64,000 nt of DNA from Dyadobacter sp. 676 (GTDB lineage Bacteria > Bacteroidota > Bacteroidia > Cytophagales > Spirosomataceae). The translations under genes and the position numbers were made by a program. This document shows, one piece after another, positions 9,086-16,759 of the stretch; the first letter of the stretch is position 1; the number at the start of each line of letters is the position of its first letter. The DNA lies in contig NZ_CP159289.1 of the NCBI RefSeq assembly GCF_040448675.1, positions 2,170,001 to 2,234,000 of the forward strand. Direction: 5' to 3'. Below the pieces are notes generated by a model. That model saw nothing but the letters and a program-made list of their open reading frames with translations. It searched no databases and was not told the origin of the DNA.

Positions 9086-9595
9086 ATGAAAAAGCGAGGT
9101 TTAATAGTAATAATAATGGCAAGCCTAACCTTGAGCGGTTGTGATCGTGACAGACCTATCGGTCCAAAGGGGGACCCGTTAGGCAACACGACCGAAGGCC
9201 ATTGGCGATTGACCTCACTATACAAAAAGGCTGATCAGGTAAATGTAACTGAGGCAGACAGCCTTGCTTTTCTAAAAATGAGCGTCTACACTAAGTTCGA
9301 TAGCGCCTACATGACTAACAATCCTCATTATATATTCGCTTTTTCATCGCCTAATTTTACAGATACCACTATAATTGACGCAATTCCTTGGAGCTATTCG
9401 ACAAATCCTGAAAAGACACGCGAAGTACAATACTATCGGATTTCTAAAACGAAAGGCTTCCAAATCCGCTTCTACTTTATTGAAAATAAACCGCTTTCCT
9501 ACCAAATGGATTTGAGCAATATAATGGAAAGCGGGGAATACAGAGAAGATTTGGATACTGTTAGGTACGTTTATACACCGACAGAAAAATTCTAA
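9086..9595 (+). CDS. Small lipoprotein co-transcribed with the C10 protease
   Basis: 169 residues with a lipoprotein signal (LTLSGC, Cys19). The mature part is beta-rich (HWRLTSLYKKADQVNV, later FQIRFYFIENKPLSYQMDL), suggesting a small beta-sandwich or barrel. I do not recognise a named family. It starts 11 bases after the protease stop and is closed by a terminator, so the two form a two-gene operon. In Streptococcus (speB-spi) and Bacteroides (bfp-bfi) an inhibitor gene sits next to the C10 protease gene; by position this lipoprotein could be the equivalent, but the sequence alone does not prove it. Confidence 0.6.
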   Translation: MKKRGLIVIIMASLTLSGCDRDRPIGPKGDPLGNTTEGHWRLTSLYKKADQVNVTEADSLAFLKMSVYTKFDSAYMTNNPHYIFAFSSPNFTDTTIIDAIPWSYSTNPEKTREVQYYRISKTKGFQIRFYFIENKPLSYQMDLSNIMESGEYREDLDTVRYVYTPTEKF

Positions 9596-9625
9596 ATCAC
9601 ATTTCTTAACAGTCTATAAACTATT

Positions 9626-9657
9626 AAAGGCTGCCAATTTGGTAGCCTTTCTTTGTT
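9626..9657 (+). terminator. Terminator of the protease-lipoprotein operon
   Basis: Stem AAAGGCTGCC (9626-9635) with GGTAGCCTTT (9641-9650), one G-T pair, five-base loop, followed by CTTTGTTG. It lies 31 bases after the lipoprotein stop. Confidence 0.75.
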
Positions 9658-9757
9658 GTACAAAATCTGTGATCCGCCGAAGACTATCAGTTATACCTCA
9701 GGACAGAGAAAGGAGCATTTCACCACGATACGAGCCTGGTCTCAGATCAATGAGCAG

Positions 9758-9859
9758 GTTTTTGATAAAATTGTTAAAAACTTAACCGGCTGATTATCAG
9801 AAACACTCATTTTAGGATACTTGTCTCGGGTTGGGGTTTTCCATAAAATTGTGGAAAAC
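9758..9859 (+). repeat. Two related 24-base hairpins with identical loops
   Basis: Copy A (9758-9781) has arms GTTTTTGA and TTAAAAAC; copy B (9836-9859) has arms GTTTTCCA and TGGAAAAC. Both enclose the same eight-base spacer TAAAATTG. The copies differ at four arm positions, and each change in one arm is matched in the other (T-A to C-G and G-T to C-G), so pairing is kept. Their starts are 78 bases apart in the same orientation. They lie in the gene-free stretch 9596-10112, which holds nothing else I can name. They could be RNA structures, protein-binding palindromes, or recombinase sites. Confidence 0.5.
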
Positions 9860-10074
9860 TTCAAACGAACTGCCGGGAATCCCGCTCGTTGAAACGGATG
9901 TCTGCCTGATGGACGCCCACACCCGACAATAGCCGGTTACGAAATTCTGATGTAACTCCCCTACTCATCGTATACGATGAACACTGATAATCAATCACAT
10001 ACAGCTTACTGTCATTTAAAAATGGTGGGATGCTCGTTTCCTAATTCTAATTAAATAGAAAATAAATTTCATTT

Positions 10075-10093
10075 TTGTAGGAACTTCCAACAA
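10075..10093. promoter_or_regulatory. 19-bp palindrome, copy 1 (candidate operator)
   Basis: TTGTAGGAA-C-TTCCAACAA, an almost perfect palindrome 19 bases before the start codon of the gene at 10113. A second copy in inverted orientation is at 10342-10360, ahead of the next gene. Consensus TTGTWGGAANTTCCWACAA. Confidence 0.45.
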
Positions 10094-10112
10094 ATCATTT
10101 TATTTTCGAACT

Positions 10113-10325
10113 ATGAAAACATTTAATTCAGTAGAAGAGGCCTTCAAATGGTGGCTTGACAACATTTATCGCAACCTTCCGCCCGATCAAAAAAAGGGAA
10201 GACTGGTCACCGCTTGGCGTGATTTCACTCACAAGAGAGGTATCTCAGAAAAACGGATGGTTGAGATATTGGGAGAGTTCGGCGATGTCGAAGTAAAAAC
10301 GATCGTAAACTTTACGCCCAAGTAA
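10113..10325 (+). CDS. Small protein of unknown function
   Basis: 70 residues, MKTFNSVEEAFKWWLDNIY and onward, basic in the middle (KKGRLVTAWRDFTHKRG) and probably helical. Small proteins of this style occur in regulatory regions of Bacteroidota prophages and integrative elements, but I cannot name a family. It is flanked by two copies of a 19-bp palindrome, one directly upstream, which suggests regulated expression. It reads in the same direction as the IS-interrupted gene and the recombinase downstream. Confidence 0.5.
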   Translation: MKTFNSVEEAFKWWLDNIYRNLPPDQKKGRLVTAWRDFTHKRGISEKRMVEILGEFGDVEVKTIVNFTPK

Positions 10326-10341
10326 TTTTTTTACTCTATTC

Positions 10342-10360
10342 TTGTTGGAAATTCCTACAA
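10342..10360. promoter_or_regulatory. 19-bp palindrome, copy 2 (candidate operator)
   Basis: TTGTTGGAA-A-TTCCTACAA, the inverted partner of the site at 10075-10093 (one difference, at the centre base, when reverse-complemented). It lies 17 bases after the 70-codon gene and 96 bases before the gene starting at 10456. Confidence 0.45.
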
Positions 10361-10817
10361 GAAGTTAACAAGAGAAAGCCCGGTTTGCTGTGTCGTCGAA
10401 AACTCGCACTCCGGGCCAGCTAAATCAATTTTCATAATCTAACCAAAACAAATCTATGAAGAATTGCCCAACATGCAATGCCGAAAGCGCCGGCGAAGCG
10501 CAAGTCGACTTACACAAAGAAGTCCAAGAGCTATTCTCCTACTGCGGTAATGCCGTAGACATGGAAAAAGTGCTATGGGACATGCTTCAAAGCAGCATCT
10601 CGAATCCCGAGCAGCCCACAGAATGGCGAGAAAATTTGGAAAGGACCTTCCTGTACTGAGAGCGGCGGAGTATAGTGAGCCACCTTCGGCAGAGCAAACT
10701 GAGCCAGTCCCGGCGGAGCAAAGTGAGCCACTTTTGAAGGATCTGATTGGGTAGCTGTAATTAACCGAAGTTTGTTGGGCACCGACCTTCAACATAGCGG
10801 TCGCTGTCAGACAGACG

Positions 10818-12395
10818 ATGGCAAACCAGCGAATCCAAATGTTCCAAGTCAAACGTATCATTGAACTGCGGACCTCCCAAAAGAGTAACCGCGTTATCGC
10901 CCGCGTTTTAGGCATATCCCGCAATACGCTCGATAATTATTTGCGGCAGCTGTCTGCTCACAACACAGACTTATCCACCTTTTTATCATGGACGGAGGAA
11001 GAACTGAACAAGTTACTTAATCCGCCATCACCAGAAGTTGTACCGGCGGAGCATCGGGAGCTTTATGCTCTTTTCCCAGGCTACCCCAAAGAACTCGCCC
11101 GTGCTGGGGTGAGCCGTCTGACACTGTGGACGGAATATTCTTTAAAACATCCGGCGGCGCTCGGCTACCGGCAATTTTGCTACCACTTTCATCGGTGGCT
11201 GGCCTCACAGAAGGTTAGCATGCACTTTGAACACAAGGCTGGGGATAAGCTTTTCGTCGATTTTGCAGGCGGTAAACTTCATCTGACAGATGCTCAAACA
11301 GGCCAGTTGATACCAGTGGAGTTTTTTGTGGCCATCCTGCCTTGTTCACAGCTTACCTATGCCCAATGCGTGATGAGCCAGCGAAAAGAGGACCTGGTGG
11401 TGGCCCTGAGCAATGCACTGGCCTATTTCGGCGGGGTCCCCCAGGCAATCGTTCCCGATAATCTAAAGGCAGCTGTCAGCAAAGCCGATCGCTATGAACC
11501 CGAGATCAATCAGACCCTGGCAGATTTTGCCTCGCATTACGGGACATGCATTTTCCCGGCCCGTAGCCGAAAACCTAAAGACAAGGCGTTGGTGGAAAAT
11601 GCGGTTAACATCCTTTACGGGCGTATTTACGCCCCACTTCGCAACCATGTCTTTCATTCCATCGAGCAGCTCAATGCCGCAGTCAGACAGCTGTTGGAGG
11701 CTCATAACAATACCCAACAAAAGGGAAAGGAAAGTTCTCGTCGTGAGCGGTTTATCGAACTTGAACAGGATGCGTTAATGCCGTTGCCTGCACAGCATTA
11801 TCAATTGAAAAAGTTCTCCTTATCAAAAGTACATCCCAACGGCCACGCTACCCTGAAAGAGGATAAGCACTATTACTCAGTCCCTTACCGGCTTGTAGGC
11901 AAACAGGTAAAGCTGGTTTACACCCATGAATCCGTGGAGATTTATCATAATCATCAGCGGGTTGCATGCCACGAAAGGCTCATAACTAAAAATCGGTACA
12001 CGACATTAAAGGAGCATCTGCACCCTAGCCATCAGTGGATACAGAGTTGGTCGCCCGCATTTTTTGAAGAACAAGCTGATAAAATTGGCCCCAATACGCG
12101 CCTTGCCATTAACGAGATCCTGGGCAGCAAGGTTTATCCCGAACAGGCCTATCGCTCGTGCGTAGGGGTACTTGCTTTTGCCAAACGTTACACTGCCCAG
12201 CGTCTGGAAAACGCCTGTGAACGGGCCTTGTACTACAATCACATCTCGGCAACGCTGATTAAATCTATCCTGGACCGTGAGCTGGACCGCATCCCGTTGA
12301 TAGATGAAGAAGTCGTTGCAGCCGATGCTGATGGCGTTCCACGCCCCGTTATCCCCCTTCACGACAATATCAGGGGGGCTGAATTTTATCAATGA
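10818..12395 (+). CDS. istA: IS21 transposase IstA
   Basis: A 525-residue DDE transposase that cuts and joins the IS ends. The N-terminal helix-turn-helix (about residues 10-42, RVLGISRNTLDNYLRQL) should bind the repeated subterminal sites. The retroviral-integrase-like core shows the acidic residues in FVDFAGGKLHL, IVPDNLKAAV and ALVENAVNILYGRIY (D, D, E). A C-terminal beta domain follows (YYSVPYRLVGKQVKLVYTHE). Length and order are usual for IstA. istB begins 54 bases later and acts as its ATPase partner. Nothing is broken, so it should be active. Confidence 0.93.
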   Translation: MANQRIQMFQVKRIIELRTSQKSNRVIARVLGISRNTLDNYLRQLSAHNTDLSTFLSWTEEELNKLLNPPSPEVVPAEHRELYALFPGYPKELARAGVSRLTLWTEYSLKHPAALGYRQFCYHFHRWLASQKVSMHFEHKAGDKLFVDFAGGKLHLTDAQTGQLIPVEFFVAILPCSQLTYAQCVMSQRKEDLVVALSNALAYFGGVPQAIVPDNLKAAVSKADRYEPEINQTLADFASHYGTCIFPARSRKPKDKALVENAVNILYGRIYAPLRNHVFHSIEQLNAAVRQLLEAHNNTQQKGKESSRRERFIELEQDALMPLPAQHYQLKKFSLSKVHPNGHATLKEDKHYYSVPYRLVGKQVKLVYTHESVEIYHNHQRVACHERLITKNRYTTLKEHLHPSHQWIQSWSPAFFEEQADKIGPNTRLAINEILGSKVYPEQAYRSCVGVLAFAKRYTAQRLENACERALYYNHISATLIKSILDRELDRIPLIDEEVVAADADGVPRPVIPLHDNIRGAEFYQ

Positions 12396-12449
12396 AGGCC
12401 GTATTCTTCTGTTTTGTAGATCACATAGTTAATAATTAAACAATTGAAA

Positions 12450-13196
12450 ATGAACAATCAAGCAACTCTTGACCAGATGCGTCAATTATCCCTCTCAGGC
12501 ATGGCCCAGGCTTTTGAGACGATCATTACATTGCCGGCAGATAAGCAACTTACCAGTGATCAACTGGTAGCCCACTTGATCCACGCTGAATATGAGCACC
12601 GGCAGCACCGTAAAATGCAGACGGCCATCAGGCAAGCCAAGTTCCGCTACCAGTCCGCTATTGAAGAGATCGAGTACCATCCCGAAAGAAACCTGGACAA
12701 AAACTTGATGCTCCGGCTAGCTGATACCAGCTTTATTACCCGAAGTGAAAATGTTCTTATATCGGGAGCTACGGGCTGTGGTAAAAGTTTTATTGCTACG
12801 GCTTTGGGATACCAGGCATGCCAAATGGGTTTACGTGTTGCCTATTTTTCGTTACCCAAACTCCTGCAAAAGCTTCATCTGGCCAAAGCCGATGGATCGT
12901 ATGCCAAGGAATTGGCCAGGCTTGAAAAAATGCATCTGTTGATCCTGGATGACTGGGGATTACAGCCTTTGGATAACAACGCTAAATTGGCAATCATGCA
13001 GCTTATCGAAGACCGGCATGCAAAAGCATCCACTATTATTACATCGCAACTGCCGATCAACAAATGGTATGAGTACTTGGCAGAGCCGACCCTGGGCGAC
13101 GCGATAATGGACCGCATCTTACAGCACGCAAACCGCATCGAGTTGAAAGGTCAGTCCATGCGAGTGAGAATGAAAATGCCCCAAAATCAAGTTTAG
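12450..13196 (+). CDS. istB: IS21 helper ATPase IstB
   Basis: A 248-residue AAA+ ATPase of the DnaC/IstB type that selects target DNA and activates IstA. Walker A is SGATGCGKSF (about residues 105-114), Walker B is LLILDDWG (about 163-170), and a DnaC-like sensor region follows (STIITSQLPINKWYEYL). The ATG at 12450 is chosen over the TTG at 12444, as IstB proteins usually begin a few residues before the QLSLSGMA region. It is complete and in the usual order after istA. Confidence 0.93.
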   Translation: MNNQATLDQMRQLSLSGMAQAFETIITLPADKQLTSDQLVAHLIHAEYEHRQHRKMQTAIRQAKFRYQSAIEEIEYHPERNLDKNLMLRLADTSFITRSENVLISGATGCGKSFIATALGYQACQMGLRVAYFSLPKLLQKLHLAKADGSYAKELARLEKMHLLILDDWGLQPLDNNAKLAIMQLIEDRHAKASTIITSQLPINKWYEYLAEPTLGDAIMDRILQHANRIELKGQSMRVRMKMPQNQV

Positions 13197-13395
13197 TTCT
13201 TAACTTTATGAGGCTACCTATCAGATCGCTTCCAGGTGGCTCAGTTTGCTCCTCCGAGCCTGGCTCAATTTAGACGCCGCAATCACTGTACAAAAGGTTA
13301 ACTGAATTTTTGACCGCAGTGCAACCTCCCAAGCCGGCCAAACCCGCCGACATGTTTAACGACACGAATATTTAATCACCAATTCTCTCATTAAG

Positions 13396-15111
13396 ATGAA
13401 AACAACAACGAATGAACACGTTCGGGCAACGATTCCGAGCGCGTTGAAAATCCGCTTTGCCGTCCAAAAAAGTATCTTTCGAGCAAAAATTACGGTTAAA
13501 GGAACACAGGCCCGCATAAATATCAACACCGATATTGGAACAGCCGTTTGGATTCCGCGCCATCAGGAATTTACCGGCGAAGGGTCGGACTCACTCAATC
13601 AAACAATCCGCGACACTACCACTTATCTTGTTGACAAGTACAAGGAAATGTGGACCGCCGGGGTGGTTACTGCTGAAATGCTCAAAACCGCATATGAAGC
13701 CAACTTTTGCGAATCCGACGAGGGCCTTAGTAAGAGAGAAAAACTACTGAGGTTAAAGGAACGGTTATTAAACGATTTTGAAACGTCGGTCCAGAGAAAG
13801 CCTATGCGAGCACAAGACAAAGTGTCCGCCTTTGAAAGAATGATCGCTGAGGTAAATGAAAAACTTGAATTGATGAAGACCATCGATGAGATAGACAAGG
13901 AAGTGTTCAACAATCGCGTGCTCGTTCGAAAAAGGCGAAATCGACCTTCTGAAATATTTAACCGTGTAGTCAGGCATCGGATAACCATTCGCTTTCAAGT
14001 CCCCGAATCTCGTAAGAATAAGTCGGGCTATTGCTCGATTCAATGCCGGGTTAGCGTAAATGGGGTTCCCGCGACGGCTTTTTCTACCGGACTAAGGGCT
14101 AGGCCAGAAACATGGGATAACAAACTGCAGGTAGTTTTAGGCGATGAGCAGACGACCCAAAAATTAATCAGCATTCGGGACGGACTCGACTCTGTTTATC
14201 AAGAATTTCGTCGTCGAGGCCGTATTCCAGAACCCGAAGAAGTTATTGCCCATTACTTTGACCATGAGCTGGAGTATAACAAAAAATGGACAGTCGAGGC
14301 CCTTTGCGACGCCAAAATAAAGGACCTGCATCGCAGAGGAAGGACAAGCAGGACCATTATGAAGTATCGCCACATTTATACCATGTTCCGGGAAGCGGTT
14401 CCCATAATTCTGGTTGAAGATGTGAAGCCCGCTCATATTAGAGAGTTTCACGAACACTTGAAAATCGTGAAAAAGTACACTCAAGACTATTGTAACAAAT
14501 GCGTTTGCGCTGTTTTTGGACTGTTCGAGCTAGCCGTTGCCAACGGGGCCATTACGCACAACCCAGGCAAAGGACTCCGCTTGGACTGGGAACGGAAAGT
14601 AAATCTGACCTGCCTGAGTGATGATGAACTCAAAGCACTCAAAACGACGGAATGGAGCCTCAGATTGCAACGCGTTGTGGATGGCTTCCTTTTCATGTGC
14701 TACACTGGGTTGCACATTGCAGATTATCAAAAACTTAACAACAATAACGTCCGAAACTATCAAGGGCAAAAATTCATTGAATATCGACGTCAAAAAAATG
14801 ACCAGCCTGCAATAGTCCCCATTGGTAAAGAGGCCCAGGCACTTATTGATAAATACGGATCAGTTGACGACTTGCCTCGGATCAGCTCGCAAAAGCAGAA
14901 CGATTACTTAAAGGTTATCGCCGAGCGAATTGGGACCGACAAACACCTGACAAATAAAGTCGCACGTAAAACTTTCACGGATATGTCGATCAATCAGAGA
15001 GGGATGTCGTTCGAGGCAGTCGCAAGCATGCTTGGACACGCATCTACCGACTTTGTTAAAGTGTACGGTCGGGTACGAGAGAATCGAATTTTTGCCGAAT
15101 GGAGAGGATAA
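13396..15111 (+). CDS. Divergent tyrosine recombinase (integrase-like)
   Basis: 571 residues, long for the family because two N-terminal arm-type segments are present (AKITVKGTQARININTDIGT near 35-55 and a related GYCSIQCRVSVNGVPATAFSTG near 210-235), then a SAM-like core-binding domain (about 290-400) and a catalytic domain. The catalytic set is unusual: the first Arg of the TGLR motif is His (TGLHIADY), and the HxxR box reads KVARKTF, so His is replaced by Lys while Arg is kept. The Lys of the beta hairpin (RRQKND), the LGH box (MLGHAS) and a Tyr (KVYGRV) are present. It may be a divergent subfamily or partly inactive. It lies directly downstream of the IS-split gene and probably shared its promoter. 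It is not beside an attachment site, unlike the second integrase at 16760-17822. Confidence 0.8.
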   Translation: MKTTTNEHVRATIPSALKIRFAVQKSIFRAKITVKGTQARININTDIGTAVWIPRHQEFTGEGSDSLNQTIRDTTTYLVDKYKEMWTAGVVTAEMLKTAYEANFCESDEGLSKREKLLRLKERLLNDFETSVQRKPMRAQDKVSAFERMIAEVNEKLELMKTIDEIDKEVFNNRVLVRKRRNRPSEIFNRVVRHRITIRFQVPESRKNKSGYCSIQCRVSVNGVPATAFSTGLRARPETWDNKLQVVLGDEQTTQKLISIRDGLDSVYQEFRRRGRIPEPEEVIAHYFDHELEYNKKWTVEALCDAKIKDLHRRGRTSRTIMKYRHIYTMFREAVPIILVEDVKPAHIREFHEHLKIVKKYTQDYCNKCVCAVFGLFELAVANGAITHNPGKGLRLDWERKVNLTCLSDDELKALKTTEWSLRLQRVVDGFLFMCYTGLHIADYQKLNNNNVRNYQGQKFIEYRRQKNDQPAIVPIGKEAQALIDKYGSVDDLPRISSQKQNDYLKVIAERIGTDKHLTNKVARKTFTDMSINQRGMSFEAVASMLGHASTDFVKVYGRVRENRIFAEWRG

Positions 15112-15139
15112 ACAGTACTCACTTGAAACTAAACAAACA

Positions 15140-15538
15140 ATGGTCAGAATAGAATCAACCGATACAGTTTTAGCTAGTGTTATTGACTACGTTAATGGTA
15201 CAGATAGAGAAATTAACGTCACCGTGGCCCTAAGCGGAATGTTAGTTTCCGGCCGAATGGTGAGCGGACACAGGTTCATGAAGCATGTGATGGATAAAAT
15301 AGTAATAGATCAGCCTTACAGCTCGGAAATCAAAGACGAAGAGAACAAGAATCTCGAAATCTACTTCGGCGCGCTCAAAAGGAAGTACATGGACGCTACG
15401 AAGTATTTTGGAGAGGCTGGCTTTATTCATCTGCTGGATGCCAAGTTCCATAATGGATCAGGAAAGGATCTCGGTCGACGTCCAGCGCATTTTTGGCGCG
15501 GTGACCTCGAACAGGTTGTAGGTTTTTATTTCGACTGA
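15140..15538 (+). CDS. Small protein weakly resembling gas-vesicle accessory GvpU
   Basis: 132 residues. The ATG at 15140 is preferred because earlier in-frame starts (from 15032) overlap the recombinase. The stretch DREINVTVALSGMLVSGRMV followed by SGHRF has the look of GvpU-type proteins, where a short beta hairpin of the form ITL.V.G..ISG.L.SG is conserved. No other gas-vesicle gene is visible, so a role in gas vesicles is not implied. It starts 28 bases after the recombinase stop, on the same strand. Treat the similarity as a lead only. Confidence 0.5.
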   Translation: MVRIESTDTVLASVIDYVNGTDREINVTVALSGMLVSGRMVSGHRFMKHVMDKIVIDQPYSSEIKDEENKNLEIYFGALKRKYMDATKYFGEAGFIHLLDAKFHNGSGKDLGRRPAHFWRGDLEQVVGFYFD

Positions 15539-15611
15539 TACGTCACGGGTGGTCGTCAAGAGGCGGCCACTCCTATCCTAACGCATTAATTCACTGCTAA
15601 CCCAACGATCG

Positions 15612-15890
15612 ATGAATACAAAAACCACATCAACGCAAGCGCCGCCAGGAGTGCTAATCCATCCGATTCCAGGCGATATACAAGATACGATCGACGATTT
15701 CTTCTGTCATCACCCCGACCCGGGAGAAACGGATATGCTACTCTGGCGGATGTTCTACCACGCAACGCTGTACGATATGGATAAAAATGGAGTTGCAGCG
15801 TTTTTCGAGGATTATGGGAATCTGCACGGAAGCTTGAAAATTTTAATTTACCGGCTTCGCGCATTGCACAGTCATAATCAAGATGCATAA
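15612..15890 (+). CDS. Hypothetical protein
   Basis: 92 residues, acidic and helical in the second half (ETDMLLWRMFYHATLYD and GSLKILIYRLRAL). No family recognised. It follows the GvpU-like gene by 73 bases in the same direction and meets the minus-strand gene at 15948 tail to tail. A real small gene is likely from its regular start and composition. Confidence 0.4.
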   Translation: MNTKTTSTQAPPGVLIHPIPGDIQDTIDDFFCHHPDPGETDMLLWRMFYHATLYDMDKNGVAAFFEDYGNLHGSLKILIYRLRALHSHNQDA

Positions 15891-15947
15891 ATGACTCATT
15901 GCGGCACCGGCTCTGGCTGGTGCTTCCGTGTTATCAGGCTTCGGACA

Positions 15948-16754
15948 TTATTTTTTCTTTTTGGGTAGTGAATCTAATATGAAGGTAAGTGCTTCAACAT
16001 CGGCCCTGCTTGCCTTACAATCGGGTAGGCTTTTCAGCTGCTTCAAACTTTCAGAGAACTCAGACCCATCTTGTTTTTTAAAGCAAGACTTCATCTGTTT
16101 GTAGCTAAATCTTTCCGCCGGAGGATATAAAAAACCATGTTCCATGCTTTGAGACAAGAAGTACAGCAACGAGCTCGCGGTTCCAAGCCACTTGATTGGC
16201 GATATATCGACAATAGGGGTCTGATTGAACACTTCCCCGAAATCCTTTTCAATAGTATCTTCTGAAATCCATGTACCCAAAAGAAGGTTGTATAAAACCG
16301 GAATTTGAGGATCAGAAAGCCAGCAATACGATAGCCCGGGAGATCGCGTAATACGCGCCGGCTGTGTTGCTCCTGGACGGCTTAATATCTCGAGTCGTTG
16401 TCGTATTAGGTCCCCAGCACTTTTTAGTAGGTCAATGCTGATAATGGCCCCCTTTTCCAATTGAAAAAAGGCTTCTGGACTCAACCTGCTACGCGACGCG
16501 TTGGTGGCGGTAAAAGTCAACGCCGCCTCTAATTGTAATGCCCGATCTTGGCACTCAACAAGTGACTCCAAGTCCCCGAGCTCTGCAGTTCTGAGAATGT
16601 GATCTACTTCGTCGTTATGCCACGCCTTAAATCGCTTAATTTCAGCATCTATATCGGAAAGATTCCCGAGCTTGTAACCTGCGTCCAACTTTCTATAGGC
16701 TTCAAGGACGTCCAAAGGGTCGCCCATATTTCCCATGCTAAAAATTATTGCCAT
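15948..16754 (-). CDS. Unknown protein encoded directly behind the integrase
   Basis: 268 residues, mainly helical and charged, without a signal peptide or membrane span; no family recognised. A tryptophan- and aromatic-rich middle (SYCWLSDPQIPVLYNLLLGT) and a Lys-rich C-terminus (SLPKKKK) are the only features. Its ATG at 16754 lies five bases after the integrase stop on the same strand, so the two are almost certainly translated from one message and may be coupled. That position, between integrase and cargo at the element's end, suggests a role in element maintenance or a passenger function. An alternative start MGNMGDP lies six codons in. Confidence 0.55.
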   Translation of the reverse strand: MAIIFSMGNMGDPLDVLEAYRKLDAGYKLGNLSDIDAEIKRFKAWHNDEVDHILRTAELGDLESLVECQDRALQLEAALTFTATNASRSRLSPEAFFQLEKGAIISIDLLKSAGDLIRQRLEILSRPGATQPARITRSPGLSYCWLSDPQIPVLYNLLLGTWISEDTIEKDFGEVFNQTPIVDISPIKWLGTASSLLYFLSQSMEHGFLYPPAERFSYKQMKSCFKKQDGSEFSESLKQLKSLPDCKASRADVEALTFILDSLPKKKK

Positions 16755-16759
16755 GTCAA

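Larger units (their letters stand above)
10657..13285 (+). mobile_element. IS21-family insertion sequence, complete
   Basis: A 2629-bp element starting TGA and ending TCA, with imperfect inverted ends (TGAGAGCGGCGG at the left, TGATTGCGGCG read inward from the right). Subterminal repeats of the form GAGCAAACTGAGCC occur three times at the left (10657-10740) and twice at the right (about 13231-13268), as in IS21 elements with multiple transposase binding sites. It is flanked by the 6-bp direct repeat CTGTAC (10651-10656 and 13286-13291). It carries intact istA and istB in the same direction. Intact genes and a perfect duplication suggest a recent insertion. Confidence 0.92.
10456..13375 (+). 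pseudogene. 94-codon gene split by an IS21-family element
   Basis: The left part (10456-10656) encodes 67 residues beginning MKNCPTCNAESAGEAQ; its apparent stop TGA is the first three bases of the IS. Removing the IS and one copy of the 6-bp duplication CTGTAC joins ERTFLY in frame to KRLTEFLTAVQPPKPAKPAD and MFNDTNI, ending at a TAA at 13373-13375, giving 94 residues. The frame runs cleanly across the junction, which confirms the element's ends. The intact gene would end 20 bases before the recombinase at 13396, so the two were probably co-transcribed and the IS may be polar on the recombinase. A single CPTC motif near the N-terminus is the only feature seen; no family recognised. Confidence 0.8.
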
